Shown here: positions 53,832-62,866 of the stretch, piece by piece | Layout: every line of letters begins with the position of its first letter | Position numbering within the stretch: position 1 is the first letter of the stretch | NCBI GenBank assembly: GCA_023393455.1 | Contig: JAEWLJ010000017.1 | Span: 62,001 to 126,000 of the forward strand | DNA: 64,000 bases | DNA from: Methanobacteriota archaeon | GTDB lineage: Archaea; Halobacteriota; Methanomicrobia; Methanomicrobiales; Methanoculleaceae | Reading direction: 5' to 3' | Translations under genes and position numbers: made by a program | The notes under the pieces: generated by a model | Seen by the model: the letters and a program-made list of their open reading frames with translations, nothing else | Databases searched by the model: none | What the model was told of the DNA's origin: nothing

Positions 53832-54740
53832 TCACGTCGGCGGCCCCGCGTACACCGCCCGCGGCGCGGCGAGCATCTCCTCGCAGAAGGCAATCGCCCC
53901 CGGGACCCTGCTCTTCTGGTAGACCACGGGTTTGATGCGGGGTGTCTTCACGCCGCCGATCGTCTCGAAGACCTGCGGCCAGGGCAGACTGTCGGCAACC
54001 GATGGAGGGCGGAGATCGTTATGGATATGAAACGCCTGCAGGGCTTCGAGCGGAACCTCGCCGAGCGATCCGGGGAACTCCTCTTTCGCGGCGGCGTGGA
54101 GGTGCCAGGGGTCGAGCACTATCCCGGCCAGCCCGGCGATCTCAGGATGGAGATCGTTGAGAGTCGCCCAGAACATCCGTATCTGACTTGCCGTGGAGAT
54201 GCCCTGGTCTTTATGATGTTCGAGCAGCACCAGCGGTTCCGCCCCGAAAGCGTTCCAGTGGGTGACGATCAGGGCGTGCATCGCCGCGATGATATCAGCG
54301 TGAGTGTTTTTCCGGTCGCCGGGGTGTATCTCGATGATCTCCGGAGGGATACCCATAAGGTCCTCGATCTCAAGGAGCATATCGCCGAAAGCGGCCACCC
54401 AGCCGGGATCGCGCCACCGCAGGCTTGCCGTCGCCTGCCGGCCGTGCGGGGTTCTCCGGGGGATGGCCGGTTCGGTGTGCAGGAGATACCTGAGGTCGCC
54501 CGGAAGGGTTGTATCCCGGTCGTAGAGGAGTTCGACGGACGACCGATTGAGCATCGACCCGATATCCTGCCCCGTCCGCTCCACCTCCGTCTGGTTCTTG
54601 ATGAAGTCGGCGGGGATCTCGATGTATCTACACCCAAGCGGCTCGGCGAGGCGCCAGCGCTCAAGGAGCCCGCCCCGCTGGGCTGCTTCCGTGACGTTCG
54701 GGTAGATGTATTCTGTACCCGGCATGATGGTTTCCGTCAT
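53832..54740 (-). CDS. Xylose-isomerase-like TIM-barrel protein
   Basis: A 302-residue protein with features of the AP-endonuclease 2/sugar-phosphate isomerase TIM-barrel fold: RYIEIPADFIKN, EIIEIHPGDRKNTHAD, EPLVLLEHHKDQG and AGIVLDPWHLHAA place His, Glu and Asp residues at strand ends where a divalent metal would bind. Substrate is unknown. The N-terminus may start at an internal ATG (54722). It stands 45 bases upstream of the thioredoxin-NHL gene on the same strand. Confidence 0.68.
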   Translation of the reverse strand: MTETIMPGTEYIYPNVTEAAQRGGLLERWRLAEPLGCRYIEIPADFIKNQTEVERTGQDIGSMLNRSSVELLYDRDTTLPGDLRYLLHTEPAIPRRTPHGRQATASLRWRDPGWVAAFGDMLLEIEDLMGIPPEIIEIHPGDRKNTHADIIAAMHALIVTHWNAFGAEPLVLLEHHKDQGISTASQIRMFWATLNDLHPEIAGLAGIVLDPWHLHAAAKEEFPGSLGEVPLEALQAFHIHNDLRPPSVADSLPWPQVFETIGGVKTPRIKPVVYQKSRVPGAIAFCEEMLAAPRAVYAGPPT

Positions 54741-54855
54741 GGCGGGCGGCCTACAAAAACGTTGGGGATCCGATCCTGCGTCGTCTCCTTTTGCGGCGCG
54801 TCGGCGAGGGCGGGCGATCCGCCGGAGTTATTGCCGGACGAACGGCGTAACCTCA

Positions 54856-55122
54856 CTATGCAGGCCCCGGCCTTCTGCGCCTGTCGAGAACCTGCGGGCA
54901 GACGAACAGTACGTCCACGGGAGCCTGGATGTAGGTGCAGTAGACGCATCCGGGGTCATAGTATGTGCACGAAGGGCAACCCCATCGTTGCGGCTTCATC
55001 TCATCCTGTGGCAGCCGCCCCTCTGCGCTATCGTGCAACGTAGGCACCCCCCGCTCCTGTGCCTCGGGGTATTGAGCATCGGGGTTACTCTTCAGCGGAT
55101 CGCTGTCACCAGGTGATCTCAT
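54856..55122 (-). CDS. Small Cys-rich protein, unknown
   Basis: An 88-residue frame with a hydrophilic N-terminal half and a Cys-rich C-terminal half: GCPSCTYYDPGCVYCTYIQA then VLFVCPQVLD. Five Cys in two CxxC-like pairs suggest a zinc ribbon or metal cluster. A shorter form from an internal ATG at codon 42, preceded by aggatgag, would contain just the Cys-rich part. No family is recognised, and it might not be expressed. Confidence 0.42.
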   Translation of the reverse strand: MRSPGDSDPLKSNPDAQYPEAQERGVPTLHDSAEGRLPQDEMKPQRWGCPSCTYYDPGCVYCTYIQAPVDVLFVCPQVLDRRRRPGPA

Positions 55123-55196
55123 GTCGTACCTTAAGATGCTCTCCGGTTACCAGACATTTGTTGCGTCGATGAATCTTCACCCCTTCAATGAATCTT

Positions 55197-56114
55197 CTAT
55201 GTTGTTATCGGGAGATGCGTGACCACAAGGGTGAGGAGGTAGAGGATGATGGCCAGCAGGATGAACTCTCCGTCGGTAAAGAGCTCGAAGGAGAGTTTTT
55301 CCGTCCCGAACCGCCGGAAACAGAGAAGATATCCCAGGGTATAGACCATCCCCACACCCATTACCTGCATTGCGTAAGAACCAGGCAACGTCCCACCGGC
55401 GAGTACCAGTGCTGTTCCGATGACGGCGTTCATCCCCGTGAGGAGAAGGAGCGTCCTTCCGGAACCGAAGATCGTCGGGATCGTCCTGATACCGGACGCA
55501 ACATCCCCCTCCAAGTCACGGATATCGTAGACCACCGTGTTCGTGAAGGTCTGTACGAGGAAGAAGACACCGACGATGCCGGTGGCGGCGCCTGCGGAGA
55601 GGCCGGCGTGGCAGATCGGCAGGAACGTCGCAGGGAGCGTCCAGGAGATCGCCACAATCAGGCTTTTCATGAACGGCACCTCCTTCAGCCGCCGGAACCC
55701 GAACCTGGCGGGGAAGAGCGGAACGCTGTAGATGACTCCGGCGGCCAGGGGTATGGTTGTGATGAGCAGGCTACCGACCCCCTGGAGGGCGGAGAGGCAG
55801 AACGCGAGGATGAAGGCCATGATTGCAGAACGGAAGAGGATGGTCTCGTACTTCTTCGTGAACGAGTAGCGTTCCGTGTGATTGACCACGTCTTCTTCCT
55901 CGTCGGTCTTGCGGTTGAGGTTGTAGACGGCAAACACGACGAGCGCCAGGATCGCCGCGGCGGCCAGGTCGAAGGGAAGACCCTGCAGGAGGCACGAGAG
56001 GTACACCATCGCTGCCATCATGGCAGCGGTATACAGGGAACTGTATACGACCAGGTGGGCGACGAATCGGGAGATCGGTTGAACAGGGTTGGGACATTTG
56101 GCGTATCCGAACAT
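55197..56114 (-). CDS. UbiA-family prenyltransferase
   Basis: A 305-residue membrane prenyltransferase with about eight or nine spans. The two Asp-rich motifs that bind prenyl diphosphate through Mg2+ are VYNLNRKTDEEEDV (65-76) and VVYDIRDLEGD (194-204). Archaeal family members build ether lipids or attach prenyl chains to quinone-like acceptors; the acceptor cannot be named here. A TATA box and a palindromic candidate operator lie directly upstream. Confidence 0.85.
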   Translation of the reverse strand: MFGYAKCPNPVQPISRFVAHLVVYSSLYTAAMMAAMVYLSCLLQGLPFDLAAAAILALVVFAVYNLNRKTDEEEDVVNHTERYSFTKKYETILFRSAIMAFILAFCLSALQGVGSLLITTIPLAAGVIYSVPLFPARFGFRRLKEVPFMKSLIVAISWTLPATFLPICHAGLSAGAATGIVGVFFLVQTFTNTVVYDIRDLEGDVASGIRTIPTIFGSGRTLLLLTGMNAVIGTALVLAGGTLPGSYAMQVMGVGMVYTLGYLLCFRRFGTEKLSFELFTDGEFILLAIILYLLTLVVTHLPITT

Positions 56115-56137
56115 GGAGTGATTTTCAGAAATGCGAC

Positions 56138-56150
56138 GAATATTTATTAC
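56138..56150 (-). promoter_or_regulatory. TATA box of the UbiA-family gene
   Basis: On the minus strand gtaataaatattc lies 25-36 bases before ATG 56114, consistent with an archaeal TATA box and a very short or absent leader. Confidence 0.55.
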
Positions 56151-56153
56151 TCC

Positions 56154-56182
56154 GATGAAGATTCATCACTCTGATGAATCCT
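56154..56182. promoter_or_regulatory. GATGAA palindrome plus third half-site
   Basis: The sequence gatgaa-ga-ttcatc (56154-56167) is a perfect palindrome, followed at once by a third half-site, tgatgaatc (about 56172-56180). It lies directly upstream of the TATA box of the prenyltransferase gene, an activator or BRE-blocking position. A similar gatgaatcttca occurs after that gene near 55169-55180. Confidence 0.5.
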
Positions 56183-56367
56183 GCTATTTGAGCGCGTCAT
56201 TTTGGCAGAAGAGTGAGCAATCGGGAGCGCTTCATTCGCTCTGCCCTCCGGATCACTCGGTGAACATAGATAGGGTATCGTCTGAACTCTGAGTGATCGT
56301 ATATCCCCCGGATCCCGGAACGACAATTATGCCACGGGTGCCGGGGGACTGGCATCCGGGAAAAGGA

Positions 56368-57195
56368 CTAGTGAGATATCTCCAGTACTTGAGCGCCCGC
56401 TTTGTAGTGCTGGAAGAGTCGCTCGCCCCAGGAGACCGCCGCCGCATCGGTACCGACGAGATCCGTGGCGGCGTCATACTTGCCTGTATCGCGTCTGTAC
56501 AGCCCTAGTGACAGGTACCCGTCGGTCACCGTCAATCCCAGGCGAATCGGCGAAGAAGAGGTATACATCTTGAAGTTTTCATGCCCGCTCAGGGGTTCCA
56601 GCATGGTCCTGTACGGCTCATCGCCCAGTCCCCGGGCGAGCTCACCGGTGACGACGAGTTCCACGGGCCTGCCCTCCATAACTATACCCTTAACCGCATC
56701 CGCAAGGAGTGGGCTCATGATCGATGATACGCTGTAGATCCACGCTGCTTCTCTGGCTATGGCATGAAACGCTGCATACACGGCGAAGACATCCCCTTCG
56801 TTGTTCTTCACCACTTCCATATGATACAGGTGCTCAATCTCATTCAGGAATTCAGCGGGTATGCCCTCGATCTCGTGTTCGGCCCAGAAATCCCCGTGAT
56901 GCTGGAGCACTCCCATCGCCATGACCACCCGCTCGATCTCCGGTTCGACAAGCCTCCCCATAGGGGTGAGTACATAGTTGCCTCGTACCGATTCGACGTA
57001 ATGCAGGGCCTCGAGCTGCCGGATCTTCGGGATGAGCGCCTGCGACGAACTTCCCGTGATCTCGCGAAGGGTCGAGAGCGGTTTGCTCCCGCTGCCGAGG
57101 CCAAGCATCACCTGCGTCAGCAGCCTCGACCGGAAGATGGCCTGGATGTCGTCGTGAAACTCGTTATAGATCTCAAGGGGTGATACTTTTTTCAT
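56368..57195 (-). CDS. Winged-helix regulator of the methanogen DUF1724 (FilR1-like) type
   Basis: A 275-residue cytosolic regulator. The N-terminal winged helix (about 15-85) contains PLSTLREITGSSSQALIPKI and YVLTPMGRLVEPEI; the C-terminal 150 residues (VELVVTGELARGLGDEPYRT, MYTSSSPIRLGLTVTDGYLS, HYKAGAQVLEI) match the DUF1724 domain found with such winged helices in methanogens, including filament-formation regulators. ATG 57195 is chosen; the longer frame from 57234 adds unrelated residues. It could control the neighbouring prenyltransferase gene. Confidence 0.82.
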   Translation of the reverse strand: MKKVSPLEIYNEFHDDIQAIFRSRLLTQVMLGLGSGSKPLSTLREITGSSSQALIPKIRQLEALHYVESVRGNYVLTPMGRLVEPEIERVVMAMGVLQHHGDFWAEHEIEGIPAEFLNEIEHLYHMEVVKNNEGDVFAVYAAFHAIAREAAWIYSVSSIMSPLLADAVKGIVMEGRPVELVVTGELARGLGDEPYRTMLEPLSGHENFKMYTSSSPIRLGLTVTDGYLSLGLYRRDTGKYDAATDLVGTDAAAVSWGERLFQHYKAGAQVLEISH

Positions 57196-57378
57196 CGTCC
57201 TTACTGTTAAGCGGTGACGGTCGGCGCATATCATCCTTTCTATTCCTGCACGCTTCCACTATCCCCCATTCCCTCTATTCCGCCGACAGATCGGATGGAA
57301 TTCTTACAACGCCGGGTACGGCGCCGATGCCTGACCTCAGCAAACTTATAGCCCGGCATCCTCTATTTGTGTAGAACA

Positions 57379-58647
57379 ATGTCGTCCACACCTGCACGAT
57401 ACCTGATCTGCATCGCACTTGCTGCATGCACCTTCGCCTGCATCATCACCGCAGGCTGCTCCGCCGTCCCCGGGCAACCGGAGATCGGCTCCGATCTCTC
57501 CGGCGATCTCATCGTCCACTTCCTCGACGTCGGTCAGGGGGACTCGATTCTCCTCGAGTTCCGCGGTAAGACAATGCTCATCGACGCCAGTGAGCGCGGG
57601 ATGGCGGACCGGATCATCGCCTACTTAGGCGACCAGAACGTTGAACGGCTCGACGTGGTCGTGGCGACCCATGCGCACACCGATCACATCGGCGGCCTCC
57701 GCGATATCATCTCCGCCTACCCGGTCGGCGAGTTCGTCGACGCTGCGCAGCCGCACTCGACCGCGACCTACGAGAACCTGCTCGCCCTGATCGAAGAGAA
57801 GGGGATAGCATATACAGCGGCGGAGCGCGGGCAGACGATAGCCCTCGACCCCGAACTCGAGATCCTGATCCTGAACCCGGCCGCGGAACCGATCGGCGAG
57901 GTCAACCAGGACTCGGTCGTCCTGAAGGTCACCTACAACGAGATCTCCTACCTCTTCGTGGGCGACGCCGAGAAGCCCGCGGAAGAGAGCATGATGGAGG
58001 CCGGGCTCGACCTCGATGCCGATGTCCTGAAGGTCGGCCACCACGCGAGCCGGTATGGATCTTCGGCAGAGTTCCTCTCCGCAGTCAGCCCTGCGATCAG
58101 TGTCATCCAGGTCGGTGCCGGCAACAGCTACGGCCACCCTCACGAAGAAGCGGTCGAACGCCTTGAGGCGACCGGCTCGCGCATCTACCGGACCGACCTC
58201 GACGGGAACGTCGTCATCGCCACCGATGGCCAGGCGCTCTCCGTCACCGCCGGCGGGGCGCCGTCCGCCACCGTGACGGCCCTGCCGGCGACGACCGCAA
58301 CCCAGACCCCGACAGTGACCACGACCCCGGCGCCGACTTCCCTCCCCACCGGTGTGCACATCACCGGCCTCGACCTCCAGGAGGAGTGGGTCTCCGTCGC
58401 GAACGGAGAACCGGCAGCGGCCAACCTCACCGGCTGGACGATCACCGACGAGGGAGCCCGGAACACCTACACCTTCCCGGCCTTCACCCTTGATTCGGGC
58501 GCCGACGTCACCGTCCACTCCGGCGCGGGGAACGATACCGCGACCGACCTCTACTGGGGCCGGTCGAGCCCGGTCTGGAACAACGACGGCGACATCGCCA
58601 CGCTCGCCGACACGAGCGGGGCGGTTGTCAGCACCCTGGAGGGGTGA
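57379..58647 (+). CDS. ComEC-type metallo-beta-lactamase lipoprotein with lamin-tail domain
   Basis: A 422-residue exported hydrolase. Lipobox ITAGC with Cys27 anchors it; residues 40-295 form a metallo-beta-lactamase of the ComEC/Rec2 type (IVHFLDVGQGDSILLEF, VATHAHTDHIGGLRDI, LFVGDAEKPAEE, VLKVGHHASRYGSS). A Thr/Pro-rich linker (about 297-325) leads to a lamin-tail-like domain (GLDLQEEWVSVANGEPAA to the end). Related secreted proteins are thought to degrade nucleic acids outside the cell. It is followed by DUF3006, a frequent partner of this family. Confidence 0.87.
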   Translation: MSSTPARYLICIALAACTFACIITAGCSAVPGQPEIGSDLSGDLIVHFLDVGQGDSILLEFRGKTMLIDASERGMADRIIAYLGDQNVERLDVVVATHAHTDHIGGLRDIISAYPVGEFVDAAQPHSTATYENLLALIEEKGIAYTAAERGQTIALDPELEILILNPAAEPIGEVNQDSVVLKVTYNEISYLFVGDAEKPAEESMMEAGLDLDADVLKVGHHASRYGSSAEFLSAVSPAISVIQVGAGNSYGHPHEEAVERLEATGSRIYRTDLDGNVVIATDGQALSVTAGGAPSATVTALPATTATQTPTVTTTPAPTSLPTGVHITGLDLQEEWVSVANGEPAAANLTGWTITDEGARNTYTFPAFTLDSGADVTVHSGAGNDTATDLYWGRSSPVWNNDGDIATLADTSGAVVSTLEG

Positions 58648-58649
58648 GG

Positions 58650-58883
58650 ATGGAGTCGACCTTCCGTGTCAGCCTTGACCGGGTCGAGGAGGGACTCGCT
58701 GTCCTCCTCGTCCGCGAGGAGGAGTCGATCAGTTTCACCCTCCCCGTCGCCCTCCTCCCCGGCGATGCCCGGGAGGGGGATATCCTCGAGATGACGGTCC
58801 GCCGGGACGTCGAGGGGACCGAAGCGGCCCAGAAAAGGGTCGCCGAGAGGATCGCGCGGCTGAAGAGCCGTAGCGGCCAATAA
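58650..58883 (+). CDS. DUF3006 small protein
   Basis: A 77-residue protein: FRVSLDRVEEGLAVLLVREE and LPGDAREGDILEMTVRRDVE match DUF3006, a small beta-rich family regularly encoded beside ComEC-type metallo-beta-lactamases. The gene starts 3 bases after the previous stop with a strong ggaggggtgagg site, so the two are translated together. A modulatory role for the hydrolase is inference. Confidence 0.82.
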   Translation: MESTFRVSLDRVEEGLAVLLVREEESISFTLPVALLPGDAREGDILEMTVRRDVEGTEAAQKRVAERIARLKSRSGQ

Positions 58884-58922
58884 CCCACCCTTTTATATTC
58901 CGTTGCTCCCACGGGAGCACCG

Positions 58923-60020
58923 ATGCAGGACCGGTGCGATCTCCTCGTCGTCGGTGCAGGCCCCGCCGGCAGCACCGCGGCACGCTACGCGGCGGAGGCG
59001 GGACTCGACGTCCTTCTGATCGACAGGAAGAGAGAGATCGGCACCCCCGTCTGCTGCGGGGAGTTCAATGCGTCACCTGCAGTGCTCGCGAAAGCGCTCC
59101 CGAACGCCCCGGGCCTCGACGAACTCTTCCCGGTCGACCCCGGGCTGATCCGGCAGGAGATCCGGGGGGCCGTCGCCGTCTCCCCCCGCGGCCGGGAGTA
59201 TGAGTTTGATCTCTTCGGCTACACCGTCGACCGGGATGCCTTCGACCGGCACCTCGCGGATGCGGCCGTCCGTGCAGGCGCCGTGCTTCGTTCGGATACG
59301 GCGTTCCTCGGCCGGGAAGGCCGGCAGGTGACAACCAGCCGGGGCGAGGTCGAGGCCCGGGTCGTCATCGCCGCGGACGGCCCGCTCTCCCGCGTATGCC
59401 GCTCGGCCGGGATGGAGCAAAACGCCGCCCTCGCCCCCGCCATCACCTGCCGGGTCGACGGGGAGTTCGGCGACCGGATCCGGCTCTACTTCGGGAACAA
59501 GATTGCACCAGGCGGGTACGCGTGGATCTTCCCGAAACTGGGGTGCGCGAACGTCGGACTCGGCGTGCAGAAGAGAGGCACCCCGGTTCCGGTTCTCCTG
59601 AGGACGTTCCTCGCGCGGATGGGGTTTGCCGGTCGGGACGTCATGGCCGGATTCGTGCCCATCTCCGGGCCGATAAGGGAGACCATCCGCGAGAACGTCC
59701 TCGCCGTCGGCGATGCCGCCGGCCACGTCGTCGCCTCCAACGGCGGGGGTATCGCGACCGCGATGATCTGCGGGCGGCTTGCCGGGCTTGCGGCGGCACG
59801 CCACCTGCTGCACGGCGAACCGCTCGTGGCCTACGAGCGGGAGTGGCGTTCGGCGATAGGCCGGGAGCTTCTCGCCGCCGCAAGGACAAAGAGGATGGCC
59901 GACCCGGTTCTCGGCTCGGACTTCCTCCTCGAGCGGACGATGAGCCTCCTCGGCGGCCGCGGCATTGCAGACGTCGTCATCTACGGTGGTCTCCGAAAGG
60001 CTCATGCCCCGCGGGAGTGA
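58923..60020 (+). CDS. FAD-dependent geranylgeranyl reductase family protein
   Basis: A 365-residue flavoprotein of the archaeal digeranylgeranylglycerophospholipid reductase family, which saturates isoprenoid chains of membrane lipids. The FAD-binding GxGxxG is LLVVGAGPAGSTAARYAAEA (9-28) and the second FAD motif is VLAVGDAAGHVVASNGGGI (about 257-275); CCGEFNAS near residue 42 is a family Cys motif. Together with the UbiA enzyme it points to ether-lipid or quinone-like metabolism. The stop overlaps the next start (TGATG). Confidence 0.86.
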   Translation: MQDRCDLLVVGAGPAGSTAARYAAEAGLDVLLIDRKREIGTPVCCGEFNASPAVLAKALPNAPGLDELFPVDPGLIRQEIRGAVAVSPRGREYEFDLFGYTVDRDAFDRHLADAAVRAGAVLRSDTAFLGREGRQVTTSRGEVEARVVIAADGPLSRVCRSAGMEQNAALAPAITCRVDGEFGDRIRLYFGNKIAPGGYAWIFPKLGCANVGLGVQKRGTPVPVLLRTFLARMGFAGRDVMAGFVPISGPIRETIRENVLAVGDAAGHVVASNGGGIATAMICGRLAGLAAARHLLHGEPLVAYEREWRSAIGRELLAAARTKRMADPVLGSDFLLERTMSLLGGRGIADVVIYGGLRKAHAPRE

Positions 60021-60721
60021 TGGACACAGAGATGCACCGCTGGCTTACGTGGGATCTGCCGGGGATCGAGGGGCGGCTCGCGACGCTCAGGGAGGATCTC
60101 GTACGGGAGACTCCGGCGCTCCCTCCGGGAGAGAGCGGAAAGTTCGGGCGCTGGGTCCGGGAGATCGAGACCGTCCTCGCGAAGGCGGCCATGATCACGA
60201 GGACGGTGCAACCGGAGGTCGAGGCTGACCTCGGCTACTCGCTCGGGGACCGCGAGCAGTTCGTCATCGCCATGTTCCGGCCGAGCACCCGCAACCTCTT
60301 CGACGAGATCGCGGAGGATGCCCGGAGCGGTGACTGGTGCACCCTCATCGATGCCGACCTGCGGGACCTTGCGCACCTCCACGAGGCAGCCGGGGCGCTC
60401 GCGTGGATCGGCGATGCTGCCCTGAAGATCGGTCTCCTTCCGGCAATCTGGGATCCCGATCTCGCGAAAGCGGGAGTCCTGACCCAGAACCGGAAGGCAT
60501 ACGACCGAAACTCGAACCTCGCCCTGCTCTGCGACCGCTGGAACCTCTACGAGCACCGGATTCACTTCGATACGGAGATCCCGAGGAGCACACGAACGAT
60601 CAACCACGCCAAGGGGACGCTGGTCGAATCGGTCTTCGGGATCCTCTTCCTCAGAGAGGGGCTGAAAGGAGTTGCATCCGCGACGGAACTTCTCAGGCCA
60701 CCTCCCCCGCGGCGGCGGTAA
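60020..60721 (+). CDS. RNase III-fold protein
   Basis: A 233-residue protein whose C-terminal half resembles an RNase III domain: LAWIGDAALKIGLLPAIWD at the signature position, then a basic region and INHAKGTLVESVFGILFLRE like the second acidic motif. The N-terminal half is helical and unrecognised. No double-stranded RNA-binding domain is present. It may process RNA, though some members of the fold are inactive. It is translationally coupled to the reductase gene. Confidence 0.65.
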   Translation: MDTEMHRWLTWDLPGIEGRLATLREDLVRETPALPPGESGKFGRWVREIETVLAKAAMITRTVQPEVEADLGYSLGDREQFVIAMFRPSTRNLFDEIAEDARSGDWCTLIDADLRDLAHLHEAAGALAWIGDAALKIGLLPAIWDPDLAKAGVLTQNRKAYDRNSNLALLCDRWNLYEHRIHFDTEIPRSTRTINHAKGTLVESVFGILFLREGLKGVASATELLRPPPPRRR

Positions 60722-60763
60722 CCGGAAAGGTTATGGCTCCCGGACTCCCCGTCACGCTTCGAG

Positions 60764-61051
60764 GTGATCGAACTGGTCGATGTTGTCAAGGCCGACGGCA
60801 GGAGGGAACCGTTCGTGCGGGAGAAGGTGGTCGTGAGCGCGCTGAAATCCGGAGCGCCGCCACAGGAGGCAAGGGCGATCGGCGAGGCCGTCGAACGGAC
60901 TGCCTACGACGGGATGCCCTCAAGCGAGGTCCGGAGCCGGGTGCTCGAGCAACTCCATGACCGGAACCCGGAGTGGGAGGAGAACTGGCTCGTCTACGAC
61001 CGCGCCGTGAAGAGACGCGGGGCGGCGGCCGTAGGGGTGCCTGCCCGCTGA
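60764..61051 (+). CDS. Stand-alone ATP-cone domain protein
   Basis: A 95-residue protein that is essentially one ATP-cone: VVKADGRREPFVREKVVVSA, then SGAPPQEARAIGEAVERTAY and SSEVRSRVLEQL. ATP-cones sense ATP/dATP in ribonucleotide reductases and NrdR, but here no reductase or zinc ribbon is attached. It starts at GTG 60764, 43 bases after the RNase III-fold gene, and probably shares its transcript. Confidence 0.75.
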   Translation: MIELVDVVKADGRREPFVREKVVVSALKSGAPPQEARAIGEAVERTAYDGMPSSEVRSRVLEQLHDRNPEWEENWLVYDRAVKRRGAAAVGVPAR

Positions 61052-61420
61052 TCCCGTCCTTTTTCCCGCGGAGTTCACCTCCCCGGCGCGCTCCCGCACC
61101 CCACCGGCTCTCCGGGAGCCCGGATACCCGCCGAACGGGCTTTTAAACCGCCTGAGAGGAACGTTTTACCGCCCGTTTCGATCCGCCGGATGCGAAGATA
61201 TATTTACTGATCCGCGCCCACATTTTTCTTGTATTGCCCTATAGTGCCAGGAAATCGGATAGTTGGGACGACCATCAACCGGCCGCTTTCTCTTCCGTCG
61301 CATCTCCCGGGTGCATCCGGCAATCAAAATCCGCAGACAGGCACGATGCCCAAACCGTCTTAGAAACGGTTCCCCATCTCTCCGGGACCGGCGGCGCGGG
61401 CACGCCAGCAGGCGATATGT
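61052..61420. other. Intergenic region before the second MATE gene
   Basis: About 370 bases. The early part holds an oligo-T stretch (cctttttcc, about 61057-61065) that may end the upstream transcript; an AT-rich gaagatatatttac (61194-61207) may be the MATE promoter about 215 bases before its ATG. The Arg- and Ser-rich frames in between are not genes. Confidence 0.4.
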
Positions 61421-62845
61421 ATGCCGACAAGTGACTCAGAAGACGATATACCCTCAAGTAGTAACCAGAAAGAAACAGAAGGAACAAAGATACTCCTCGC
61501 CGATCCGAAGACCGCGATCCTCAGGCTCTCAGTGCCGATGATGATCGCGATGACCCTCATGACCCTCTACAACGTCGTCGACGCGTTCTGGGTCGCGGGT
61601 CTCGGTGCAGACGCTCTTGCCGCCGTCGGGTTCTCATTCCCGCTCTTCATAATAACCATCGGGTTAGCAAGCGGCCTCGGGACCGGCGGGGAAGCGGCGC
61701 TCGCCCGGATGATCGGCGCACGCGACAGGGCCGGCGCGAGCAGCGTTGCGATGCACACAATCCTCCTGATGACCGTGCTCGCCGTCGTCGTCACCATCCC
61801 GCTCTACCTCTTTGCCCATGACATCTTCGTCCTCATGGGAGCGGGCGACGCCGTCGGTCTCGCCACAAAATACGCACAGATCCTCTTCCTCGGGACGTTC
61901 GCCCTCCTCTTCGGCGAGGTCGCCTACGCGCTGATGCACGGGGAAGGGGATGCAAAACGGACGATGTACGCCATGGCGCTCGGCGCGGTGGTGAACGTCG
62001 TCCTCGACCCGATCCTGATCTACACCCTTCATCTGGGGATCGACGGTGCAGCCTGGGCGACGATCATCGCCGAGGTCATCGCCGCCATTCCGATGGTCTA
62101 CTGGCTCTTTGTGAAGCGGGACACCTACGTCTCCCTTCACCTCCGGGAGTTCGTCCCCGACGCCGGGGCCACCCGCGACATCCTGCGGGTCGGCTTCCCT
62201 GCCGCCGTCGAGCAGCTCTCGCTTGCCCTGATGACCCTGGTCTTGAACGGCGTCATCGTCCTGATATCGAGCACGGACGGCGTCGCGGTCTACTCGACCG
62301 GGTGGCGGATCGTGAGCATCGGCTTAACCCCCATCCTCGCCATATCCTCGGCGATGGTCGCGGTCACCGGCGCCACCTACGGCGCCCGGGCGTATGCCCG
62401 GATGGAGTCCGCCCTCCTCTACGCCGTCAGGCTCGGGGTCGTCATCGGTCTCGGCATCGCGGTGGGAATGTTCGTCTTCGCCCCCCAGATCGCCGCACTC
62501 TTTGCGGCGCCGGGCGACGCAGCCGGGATAACCCCGGAACTGACGACCTACCTCCGGGTGATGAGCCTGGTCTATCCGATGATCGGGTTCGGGTTCGTCT
62601 CGGCGTCGTTCTTCCAGGGGACGGGGCTCGGCGCACGGTCGCTCACGATCACGGTCCTGCAGACCGTCGTCCTCTCGGCCCTCTTCGTCTGGGTCTTTGC
62701 GATCGAACTCGACCTCGGCCTCTCCGGCGTCTGGTGGGGGGTCGCGGCGGGCAATGCACTCGGTGCGGTGCTCGGGTACGTCTGGGCGCGCCGGTATTCG
62801 GCAGGGCTCCAGACCCGTCAGCTGGCTGCGCCGACAGCGGCGTGA
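61421..62845 (+). CDS. MATE-family multidrug/Na+ antiporter
   Basis: A 474-residue exporter with about 12 membrane segments and MATE signatures VVDAFWVAGLGADALAAVGF and TGLASGLGTGGEAALARMIG-like loop (residues about 70-110). The duplicated six-helix halves are visible (second lobe FPAAVEQLSLALMTLVLNGV). It is a full-length paralogue of the truncated gene at the window's left end. It is followed by a convergent sensor kinase 21 bases away. Confidence 0.92.
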   Translation: MPTSDSEDDIPSSSNQKETEGTKILLADPKTAILRLSVPMMIAMTLMTLYNVVDAFWVAGLGADALAAVGFSFPLFIITIGLASGLGTGGEAALARMIGARDRAGASSVAMHTILLMTVLAVVVTIPLYLFAHDIFVLMGAGDAVGLATKYAQILFLGTFALLFGEVAYALMHGEGDAKRTMYAMALGAVVNVVLDPILIYTLHLGIDGAAWATIIAEVIAAIPMVYWLFVKRDTYVSLHLREFVPDAGATRDILRVGFPAAVEQLSLALMTLVLNGVIVLISSTDGVAVYSTGWRIVSIGLTPILAISSAMVAVTGATYGARAYARMESALLYAVRLGVVIGLGIAVGMFVFAPQIAALFAAPGDAAGITPELTTYLRVMSLVYPMIGFGFVSASFFQGTGLGARSLTITVLQTVVLSALFVWVFAIELDLGLSGVWWGVAAGNALGAVLGYVWARRYSAGLQTRQLAAPTAA

Positions 62846-62866
62846 GGTCTCCGGTATAGGAGGGTC

